NCBI GenBank assembly: GCA_949825045.1
Contig: OX463829.1
Location: 18,756,715 to 18,820,714 of the forward strand
Direction of reading: 5' to 3'
Origin: Argyresthia goedartella
Taxonomy: Eukaryota; Arthropoda; Insecta; Lepidoptera; Argyresthiidae
Length of the DNA stretch: 64,000 bases
This document shows, piece by piece, positions 8,901 to 17,584 of the stretch. A model generated the notes under the pieces. That model was given only the letters and a program-made list of their open reading frames with translations, ran no database searches and had not been told where the DNA came from. How positions within the stretch are numbered: the first letter of the stretch is position 1; each line of letters begins with the position of its first letter. The position numbers and the translations under genes are program-made.

Positions 8901-11579
8901 AGTTTAAATTTTTGGAATTTTATATGATGCCCCTTATTAAATAACCCATTAGTATGACTTCAAACTTACGTTGTCTTATTAGAACACCTTGTTCCTATCT
9001 CTAATGATCTCTAAACATCATAATATCTCTGCTGACGTTGCCCTCAAGAGCTCCACTCGACTACTCAGAACCGTGAATATACCTTGATTTAATTAACCAG
9101 AGTACATTTCACTTTAAATTAATCTTGTGAGATGTTAATGTGCCTAATGTGTTTCAAGTCTCTCAGCGCCGTAACTTACTGACTTCATGTGAAAATTTGA
9201 ATACGTAACGAAAATTTAATGATTTTTTTGAAATGATATCTACTTATTGTGGATTTTTAATAGAAAGGATTGCTTCCGACACAGAAAAGTTAGGCTCACC
9301 AGCCTGTTTATAGGGGCCGAAAAGATGTAACCTAGTTGTTTAAGGGTTGGCATGTCCCTATGTAAAAATTAAGCATGTGCTGGTAGTCGGTGATTTCTGT
9401 TATTTTAGGTTAAATAAATAGTTCCGTTATGTGGTGACTGAGCTTAAATAATAGCTGTCTATCTAAACTTATCTTAGACTATAATTTATGATTAATCTAA
9501 TTTACCTTTATGTTAATAATAATACGAAGACTTTGTCCGAAGAGATTAGTAATACTTGTAGTAGTACGTACTCATTCGCAATTCATCTTCCAATTAAACA
9601 TTTAGTTCAGAGCTACTAGTGTACCAGGTGTAATATTCCACCACTTGGGTTACATTGGGTGGGCGGGGGCTAATCTCTTCGGACAAAACCTTCATATAAT
9701 TATGTTAGAACTTCACTTACTGGTTAAGTTCGATTGATCATAAATTATACTACTGCTGTGTTCTTCGATATGAGAAGTAATTGTAGATTAAGAAAGCCTA
9801 AGTGGAATATTATCAAATAAATTAGAAGAAAATTCAACCAAGCATTTGTATATTATATAACATATACATTTATCAGTGTTCAAGATAATCAATCTTACGA
9901 AACAAATCAAAACCATTTAAATTATGATTAATCTAAATAAATATTCATTGATTCAACTCGAAGATTTATAAATATCAATTTAATCCAGCAAGAATAATGC
10001 AAATTGGTTCTTGTCATTATTTACAACATTTTTTTGGTAAAACCGAGCAAATACAGTACATCTTTACTAATTATAGTTTCAACGTTTTTTGTTTTTGTTT
10101 AATTGATCTTTTGTTTGTATTATATCGATGCATTTATATTTTAAATTGTGAGTTTGTACCGTACGTTTAATGAATAAATAAATTTATCTATTTATCTTAT
10201 CTATCTCCTGCTCCATCCAGCGGTACTTCTAATGGTGTCTATATTCACACAAATTTTTATGCGCACTGGACCTGGCAGCGTGCCCGGTAGATTGAGTAGT
10301 AAAAATCGATGGGGCAATCCCTTTTCACAAAGTGTGTCCTTAACCTAATGTTTGAGGCGTCACTGCCTTGTAAGGTCTCTTTAAACTAATAAATAGTGTA
10401 TCAATATTTCCTCTCAGTTATATTGTTCTATGAATGTACTAATTTGAAGTCATAGCTGGACAGATTTCTGTTCGATCTCTTAAGCAGGGGAGATACAAAT
10501 TTGGTTAGTAGGTACCTGGGCGTAAAGTTTTAATTAAGTCAGTTATATCGATATTTACACTATCTGAATAGATCTGAATATTTGTTACATTAATACGCAT
10601 CCCGTGCCTTGTACTCCAAACCCAAATTCAGGGTCCCGTGTCAGGGCGCTAATCGCGCGCTCCGCGGGTGGCGGACCGCGCGCCTCGTGCTTGCTTCTAG
10701 CCTCTAATTTGCGTCAATAGTTATTTGTAAGAAACGAACGACATACATTAAAAACAACATGAAATCTCCTTCCCACTAACGTAACATAGGCCAGGATTGA
10801 TCAAGTAGTGACGGTGGTGTCAAAGATTGAATTCTGAGTATAGGATTTGTCCGCTGTACAAGTTTAGTTCATCGATACTATTACAAAACTCAATAAAACA
10901 ACAAACAGGAGTAATTATACTGCTGATTGCTTACATTTATGTCCTCTTAAGTACTTGCTCGTCCAACGTCTTTCAAAAGAATAAAAACCGGTGTTAAACG
11001 TGTTTACTGGACGCTTGAGTGTGGAAATAATTTTACAGATAGTATTGTAGGGATTGACGCATCGATTTCTATTGCTATGCACAACACACTGAATCTATGA
11101 ACCAGCGCAGTTTCATATGTGGGAGTACCAACACTGAAAAAAAATAATAACAAAACTTTTTCGGTTATCGCCTTTTTAACCATACTTCAGTTAGTCGTCA
11201 ATAAACTTAATTTGAAATAATTAAAGTGGTTTATTTACGAAGCACAAAACTGGTTTGGTTATTTTCAGTTCGGTTGTTTAATAGCTAAGATTTAGTCATG
11301 TATAACCGTAATGAAGTAAACAAATTGGATTGGTAACTTGCAACAATACATGTTTACTTAGTTTATACTAATTCTTGGACTATTCGTTACTAAAGGCTTG
11401 CTGAACTATCAAACAATTATTATTGTTAAACACTAAACAAACATCTTGTTACTATTATCTCAATTAAGTTTGTTATTTTTTACACACAAAACTGCAATTC
11501 AACAAAACTTATGTAATTAACAACAAACTAATATGTTGAACTAAACATAGCGTTATCTTATGTTAGCCGTATTTTGATT
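8901..11579. other. Non-coding AT-rich sequence with one MITE
   Basis: I find no convincing coding sequence here. The stretch is AT-rich with many short ORF-free frames. It contains the terminal-inverted-repeat element at 9532-9687, listed separately. Around 11150-11560 there are many short GTTTTGTTA/TAACAAAAC-like words, which also recur near 12960-13240, suggesting a diverged repeat on both sides of the exon candidate at 11955. Confidence 0.5.
9532..9687. repeat. MITE-like element with 17-bp perfect terminal inverted repeats
   Basis: The left end TTTGTCCGAAGAGATTA (9532-9548) is the exact reverse complement of the right end at 9671-9687. The 122-bp interior has no ORF and includes a GGGTGGGCGGGGGC stretch next to the right end. 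This size and structure fit a non-autonomous DNA transposon. I could not identify a clean target duplication. Confidence 0.65.
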
Positions 11580-11954
11580 GTTTACAACCAAACACTTTTG
11601 TTTACGGGATGACGAACTACCAACAGCCCTCGCGCGGGTTGAATGTAGTCTTGTCAAACAAAATCCGACCGTGCGGCACAGTGACAAGAGCAACTCTTTA
11701 TTAATCTGTACAAGAGCGAAAAATTTCAAAAACTGCATTTAGCTACGATCGACGCGACGACGCGACGCGCCATGTCAAACACGTTGATTTTCTATTCATT
11801 TTGCTGCTTACGCTTGCGCCTCTCGGGACAATCGTGTGAAGACGGGTCTCCGTTTTTCATAAAACCCCAAAGTAAAATTGTTATGTGCTTGTCGTCTCTC
11901 TCATCAGCATAATCAGAAGAAGAATCTTTATTTCATTCAGCTACCTACTTAAAA
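11580..11954 (+). promoter_or_regulatory. Possible promoter and 5' UTR ahead of the SAM-like exon
   Basis: This segment is richer in GC and CpG than its surroundings (for example CGATCGACGCGACGACGCG near 11748). It leads straight into the ATG at 11955. TCATCAGC near 11904 could serve as an initiator. No TATA box is obvious. The call rests only on base composition and position, so it is weak. Confidence 0.25.
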
Positions 11955-12048
11955 ATGAGTGATAGAACCATGGCCGAGCAGAGCCCAGATGCTCTCGAAG
12001 ATTATCTGCGGCAGTGGGGCCTGGAAGTGTATTTTACTCAATTCAAAG
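11955..12048 (+). CDS. Candidate first exon, start of a SAM-like domain
   Basis: An ATG at 11955 opens 31 codons followed by a textbook 5' splice site (AAAG then GTAAGTA, intron from 12049). The peptide ends DALEDYLRQWGLEVYFTQFK, which fits helix 1 and the following turn of a sterile alpha motif (acidic-Leu pairs, WGLE.Y...F). SAM domains mediate protein-protein contacts. A second ATG at 11970 in the same frame could also serve. The rest of the SAM domain (about 40 residues) should lie in a later exon, but I could not find it in the window. It may be a real host gene whose next exon is beyond the transposons, or an orphan copy. I cannot name the gene. Confidence 0.4.
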
Positions 12049-12649
12049 GTAAGTATTTACCTAATCATTTCCTTTCATTATCTTGTGGTAAGCTAAAGCT
12101 ATGCCAATCTGGGGGTAAAAAGGCATAAAGTGCCTGCCGCGCCAGCATGGTGCCAACGCGCCAAAAGTTAGTACCTCGGCACCCAAACCTACAAATAACG
12201 CTAGCTTGCATCTGTGTCTAACCTACCTACCGGGGGAGGAAAGTATGGCTATAGAAATAGAAGTATATTTAACAATCAACAGTAATTGAATAGGTACCTC
12301 TATTTCCTTACCACTACGTCTTTACCCAACCGTAATAGATTGATACCCCCTAATCACATGGTTTTCTCAGTTTCAGACATATGAAGATCAGTCGACTGAG
12401 CCGAATAGATCACAGGCCTCACAGGGTACTAATAATTCTACAACGTACGAGTATGGCCTACAGTCACTGGAGGACACTGGAGGGACACTGGGACATTGGG
12501 AAAAAGATTCCCGTTGTTTTGAGATTTTGATTTATGTGATAATGGTTCTTACATTGTAAAATTTCTGAAGTCTAACAATACAACCATTTGTAAAACAATT
12601 GCTTTTATTTATCTAAATTTTATATAGGTAGTACAATTTTTTTTTGTGT
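12049..12649. other. Non-coding sequence after the exon candidate
   Basis: I see no coding sequence or repeat structure that I can name. If the exon candidate is real, this is intron. Confidence 0.4.
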
Positions 12650-12953
12650 GTTTTAGCTGTAGTTTTTTGTTTATATGGTATTTAGTACTTCTGTAGTGTG
12701 TAGCCTAATTTATATTAGCTATCTGAGCGTTTTAGCATGGCAATAAGCAGTAATTCCCATTAGTTAATATTTCAAGAATCACCGATTAGATTGATTTGAA
12801 AATAATGTCAATCTAATCGGTGATTCTTGAAATATTAACAAAAGGGAAATTACCGCTTATTGCCATGCTAAAACGCTCAGATAGCTAAAATAAATTAGGC
12901 TACACACTAAAGAAGTACTAAATATTATATAATCAAACTACTACAGCTAAAAC
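12650..12953. repeat. 304-bp near-perfect palindrome (foldback or MITE)
   Basis: The left arm (12650-12794) starts GTTTTAGCTGTAG and ends ACCGATTAGATTGA. The right arm (12808-12953) is its reverse complement with a few mismatches and short indels, around a 13-base spacer. Arms of about 145 bp with almost no loop are typical of a foldback transposon or of a MITE duplicated head to head. There is no ORF. Confidence 0.75.
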
Positions 12954-13336
12954 AAGCCAAGTTTTGTTACTAACAGACAATCTGTCATGTAAAAATTAAC
13001 AAAACAAGTTATCTAAATTAACTAATATGTCAGGTTATAGTAACAAAACAACAGCTAAAACAACTCATTAGTTTAGTTAATAACCGTCAAACTGTTTTGT
13101 AAAAAATGGCTGAAGTAAACAAACAATTGGCTTCCTAACTGCATGTAAGTAGGCCTACCTTTAAGTAAGCACCTTGGTATGACTTAAACAAAATAGTGTT
13201 AACATTAATTACAAAACAGTTTCGTTAAAAAATAACCAAACTAGATTTGGTTACGTATTGCTATAGTTTTGTGGTCACTTTTTCTATGTTATACGTAGAC
13301 GAAAGTTTAGCTACGATTAACAAGGGTTTTTTTTCA

Positions 13337-13790
13337 GTGAAGAAAGACATAGATAAATATATTTTTGGCGAAAAACTCGCTGCACACTCAAATCCGCAAA
13401 AGCGATTCAAGCTTCAAGCTCCTGCAAAAAATACTGCTACAGCTGCAAGGCCGAAAAGTTCACGTCCTTTTGGTTCTTTGATCTCGAAGCCCCCACTTTC
13501 GTACACAGCGAGGACGACAGTGGATTGTTGACAGACACCTGCGCCTATACTGCCGACTGTGCCGCCGCCTCGCCACCGGATCCCGCTGCCACCACCGCCG
13601 CCGCGGTCAGTATTGCCACCGCCGCCACTGCAGCAGCACTAACAGTACCGCGCTCTTCAGCGACGCCAGTAGATTCGGTATGTGGAAGACTTTCATATTT
13701 CTATGACCAGTGGTGCCTTATAATAAGTGATCCTGTTATACTGTCATGGATAAAGGGCTCAAAAATCACTGCCAAAAGAGCAAGCTGAAA
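13337..13790 (+). pseudogene. Remnant resembling a DIRS-like retroelement, gag tail to RT start
   Basis: Frame 13247-13531 contains DIDKYIFGEKLAAH followed by a basic Pro/Ser/Ala tract. This is like the IFGEKL segment and basic tail of DIRS/PAT-type Gag proteins. After a TGA, Pro-rich coding continues in the same frame, and a second frame (13525-13788) also stays open. Near 13684-13764 comes GRLSYFYDQWCLIISD and then VILSWIKGSKI. That matches the block I know from the start of the DIRS-type polymerase region (W..ITSD..IL..I.GY.IPF). No tyrosine recombinase or terminal repeat is seen. The remnant is cut by the CR1-group copy from about 13932. Recognition is from memory of the family pattern, so treat the family name as provisional. 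Confidence 0.45.
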
Positions 13791-13931
13791 GTCTTCGCGA
13801 AAAACAACTTGTCGCGACACATTACGAGCACAACATGGGGCCCTAACCACACATTGAGAACCACTACCTTGGCTCTCTGCTACTCAGCGGCGGAGCGACT
13901 ATCTTTGTGGCGTCCCTACAGCAAATTGTCT

Positions 13932-14394
13932 TGATAATTTGTTACACTTGGTTTTACCAGCAATTAACAATAAATTATTAATTGTGAACCAATTCAAGGT
14001 TAGAGACAAAACATCATTAACATCATAAAAATCTTCTTTTGTCTTTACATTTTGAAGACCAGTAAAGTATCATCAGCAAACAACACTATATCAGCCAATT
14101 TTTCTACCATAAAATCGTTAATATATACCAGGAATAAGAAAGGGCCTAATATTGTGTGAATTAACGCCGTTGAATTCTGCCTTTTGAATTCTGTTGCTTT
14201 TATTGTTTTGTGTAGAGTTGTTTTGTACGGTTGCAGTGGAGAGCATTTGGTTGAGTAAAATCTTTTCAAATATTTTACTTAGTGCTGGAAAAACATATAT
14301 TGGTCTGAAATTTGAATAATCACCCTTGTCTCTTGAATTCTGGTTAATTAACCAGATCACAAAGGTTGGGGTTTGATGAGGTCTCTATCTTCAA
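13932..14394 (-). mobile_element. CR1-group element copy A, part 1 (RT fragment)
   Basis: This matches copy B at about 18250-18960, base for base over long runs (for example the CTTGGTTTTACCAGC and GTGAACCAATTCAAGG words). It has an internal deletion. On the minus strand it encodes decayed RT pieces: GPFLFLVYINDF, IVLFADDTLLVF and FRPIYVFPALSKIFEKILLN. The 3' part of ORF2 is missing, which is unusual for an element that normally truncates at its 5' end, so a later deletion is likely. The BEL/Pao element inserted at the right edge. Confidence 0.8.
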
Positions 14395-14964
14395 CATTTA
14401 ATATTTATGCTTCGGAACGCACCGGTTTTTGTTGCGCGGATCGACCGCGAGTAATCGGAACATCACTAAGTGGAAACGGATCGCAGCTGTCACTCGTACC
14501 AACGAGAGGAAAAAATTGGAGGTTACTTTACCCTTTTCTCATCGGGACAACAACGTGTCTGCTCATGGCGTCGGGCCATTGATTGCATTTCGGTGTACCA
14601 TTTACTAAATACAGGCGTCGGGCCTGATCGGAGTGTTAATCATCTACATCGTCGGGAAATAAGTAGATTCGCGTCAGCGGTCAAGTGATCCGTGTGGATG
14701 GGACCTCGTCGTATCGGTAGCGGCTACTCCACGTGACGGCAGGCAGCACGCCGGCGACAGCGTCGGCAGCGACGGCAAGATTCAATCCATATCCTATCCC
14801 AAACTGTGCCCTTTTCCCGAATTCCCGTCTCGAATCGAGCTTCCGATTTCCTGTCTACGGAGACAAAGGTCAGTAAAATTTCATCACTTCTTTTCTCTCA
14901 CGTGCTGGCAAAAGCACACCCCCTTCGGATTCCACGCCGTTCGGTAGGCGTGGAAATTAATCAT
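14395..14964 (+). repeat. BEL/Pao 5' LTR
   Basis: This aligns to 24836-25404 along its length. It ends ...AATTAATCA, three bases before the primer site. The 3' LTR starts TGTTTAATATTT, but the matching first two bases here read CA, so the 5' LTR has lost the terminal TG or the true edge is at 14397. Confidence 0.85.
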
Positions 14965-14967
14965 TTT

Positions 14968-14985
14968 GGTAGCAGAGCGTGGTTT
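14968..14985 (+). other. BEL/Pao primer binding site
   Basis: TGGTAGCAGAGCGTGGTT lies three bases after the 5' LTR. Its complement ends CTCTGCTACCA, the 3' end of metazoan initiator tRNA-Met; the inner bases differ at a couple of positions. Confidence 0.65.
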
Positions 14986-15670
14986 TCCTAGTGGGAAATC
15001 ATCGATTCACGGTTGCCTTTGTCACATTGTAGTTGGGAGAAAAGAATATCTCAGATTGGCTCAAGTCGGCAATGAGTCTGTGGTCGGTATACCACGATTA
15101 AAGTTCATTTTCGGTAAATGAAAGTATAAGTGCCAATTTAGTTAACAGTTGTTATAAATTTGTAGTCGGAAACTACTGTTGTTGCGCATAAAAGATTGAA
15201 CAGTCATTCTGCGAAGCCTAGATTGTATTACTTGCGGTAGAACGTCGGGTTCTATAGTCCTACAGTGTTATTTCGGTTTACACAGCAGGGTCGGGCTATT
15301 TAAGGGGTATTAAGCTGATTTGCTGACCTCAAAGGAAGTGTGGTTCATAAGAAGCCACTTATTATTTTGTATTGTTTTCATAATCAAGTTTTGTGGGTTA
15401 TTTTTGTATTGTGTTTTATGGTGGCATTCTCTAATTGATTTAGAGTGTATATTATAAGGTGTATGTCCACAGGGCGATCATATTAAATATTGTTTAGGAT
15501 TTAATTGTTTTAGTGGTTGCCCTGGTTTTTACAACTTAGTTTTAATTTCTGTGCCCAGCGCTGACGGGAAAGTGCTGGTCTCTGGCTGTGCTTAGTTCGG
15601 TAGTGAAGCGAAGGACCAGAAACAATTGAATTGGTAACCATGGCACCTTCACCCTTGACGGTACTGCGGT
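14986..15670 (+). other. BEL/Pao 5' leader
   Basis: This stretch of about 680 bases between primer site and Gag ORF holds no long ORF. An ATG at 15640 opens MAPSPLTVLRYG but is one base out of frame with the Gag ORF starting at 15671. In related elements Gag tends to start in this way, so a small deletion may have shifted the true start. Confidence 0.5.
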
Positions 15671-17284
15671 ATGGTGTCCGTGCAGCAGCTCTGCGCGGAT
15701 GCTGACCAAGCGATAGAGTGCTTGGGCGACATCGAGCGTCGCGCCGAAAAAATTAAGCGGTCGCGTCGGGATGACCGCGGGGAGGGTAGCGGAGACCCGC
15801 CCCCTAAGGGTGTTGTTGGACGGCTGCCACACCTGGAGATTCCGGCCTTCGGTGGGGCAATTGATGAGTGGCCGGCATTCATCAATTTATTCGATAGCCT
15901 GGTTCACGATCGGGACGACCTGGACAGCGCCTACAAGTTGGCCCAACTATTGATGGCACTGCGGGGCGAACCGAAGGAGTTGGTCGGTCACCTAACGGTT
16001 ACGGCGGGCAATTATGAGATTGCCCGGGTCATATTGTTTGACCGCTACCAACACAAACGGCGGTTGGTTGATGCGCAGCTGGGGAAGCTGTTCAGCATCC
16101 CAAGAGTAACCCGGGATGTTGACATCCGGGTACAGGTGCTCAACCCTGTGCTGGTGGCCACTAAGGCCCTTCAGAACCTTGGTCTGCCGGTAGACCAATG
16201 GTCATATATCGTGTTATATATGGTTTTGTCACGGTTGCCTGCAGCTGTTCAAAGTCGGTTTGAACAGCTGCATGGGGGCAGTAGCTCGGAACTGCTCACG
16301 CTAGTCCAATTAACGGATTTCTTGGAGGGTGAATGCAGGCGATGCGATACCATGGATTCGGAGGCCAGTGTGCAGCGCCAACCCGCGCGGATGCGGGAGG
16401 GGCCGCGCCCCCCACCCCCACGGGGGGGTGGGCGGTCAAAACAATTTGAAAAAACAAATGCCGCGCCGTCGGGTGACGGCTGTGTGCACTGCGACAGTGC
16501 CGGTCATGAAGTGACCAGTTGCGCCAACTTTAAGGCGCTCGGTGTGGCTGCCCGCAGGAAGCTGGTCTTCCGCCACCGATTGTGTTTCGGTTGTTTGGGG
16601 CCGCACCCGCTGAGCGAGTGCTCACGCGCGTCCCCCTGTGGGTGCTGCGGTGGCAAGCACCACATCGTGTTGTGCCTGAACCGGTCAGGCCCTTCGGATG
16701 GTCACCAGGGCCGGACTCAGCCTGGTCGGTCACAGGGCCCAACCAGGGCCGGACCCAGTCCCCCTCCGGGCAACGGGAGTCACCAACGGGGTGTCTGGGG
16801 TACCCGCGGACGGGACCCCCCCCTAGGGGAAGGGGGCAGCGCGGGGGGTAACAGGCGGGATAGCCGGGGTTCGGTCGCCGCTGTCCAGGGTCAGCGAGGA
16901 CTTCGGGCCGCTGGCTCACCGCCTGTTACGGGCGGGTGTCAGATGGCACCTATGAGTGGCGCGAAGGCTGGGAGCCCACCACCTTCTGCGCCACCCTGCC
17001 CGTCGCTCTGGGAGGCGAACAGGGAGGCGAACAGTCGGATGTCGCCCCCATTCCTAGAGCGCCCCAGGTTGGATCCGCTCTCCCCCCTCCATCCACGGTG
17101 GCCACCGGGCACACCGTTCACAGTCCGGTATGGTCGGGTACCGGGAGAGCGAGGGGCCTATTATGCGGGTTGGGACCCCCTGATGTACATGCGGTCTGAT
17201 ATGCCACCGGTGGCATATCAGCAGCCGAGTTACCAGGCCGACGGGGGTCCCAGCGGGTTCGGATCCCGCGGAGGTTCCCGCTAG
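15671..17284 (+). pseudogene. BEL/Pao Gag polyprotein (537 codons, start probably shifted)
   Basis: Gag builds the virus-like particle. Residues about 50-180 contain the BEL/Pao capsid-type block (FGGAIDEWPAFINLFDSLVH, YKLAQLLMALRGEPKELVGH), corresponding to DUF1759. Zinc-binding Cys/His clusters follow near residues 270-340: CVHCDSAGHEVTSC, CFGCLGPHPLSEC and CGCCGGKHHIVLC. The C-terminal third is Gly/Pro/Arg-rich and strongly GC-rich, unlike the AT-rich surroundings. The first residues are abrupt, and an out-of-frame ATG with a Gag-like start lies 31 bases upstream, so the annotated ATG may not be original. The frame stops at 17284, about 40 bases before the CR1-group insertion, which splits Gag from protease. 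Confidence 0.85.
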
Positions 17285-17323
17285 GGACACGCCGCCCACT
17301 TACAGGGTGCCGCCACTCCACAG

Positions 17324-17351
17324 ACTCAAAACTCAAAACTCAAAACTCAAA
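17324..17351 (-). repeat. 7-base tandem tail of copy B
   Basis: Four copies of ACTCAAA on the plus strand (TTTGAGT in the sense of the element) follow directly after the 3' UTR and its AATAAAG. They take the place of a poly(A) tail. Copy C ends in a different 7-mer. Confidence 0.8.
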
Positions 17352-17584
17352 AGTACTTTATTACTGTAGATATTTACATATTCTTAGCAAACGTCATTTT
17401 TTGCCTCTTCTCTACATTGGACCACTGTGGGAGAAGAAGGGCGTAGAAACTCCCACAGATTGATTTTTAGATCTCTTTTAAAAATAGGTTGTGCTTAACT
17501 AATACAATTATGATTTATTTTTATTTAATAAGCTGGAATAAATAATTACAAAATTATTAACAGCAAGGTCTGTGTTGAGCCAGA

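Noticed and set aside
11955..13400. Splicing of the SAM-like exon to a good-looking acceptor at 13337 (TTTTTTTTCAG)
   Set aside because: The phase fits, but the downstream sequence looks like DIRS-type Gag and not the rest of a SAM domain.
16530..16919. Minus-strand ORFs across the GC-rich end of BEL/Pao Gag
   Set aside because: High GC content leaves all frames open; only the plus-strand Gag frame has zinc motifs.
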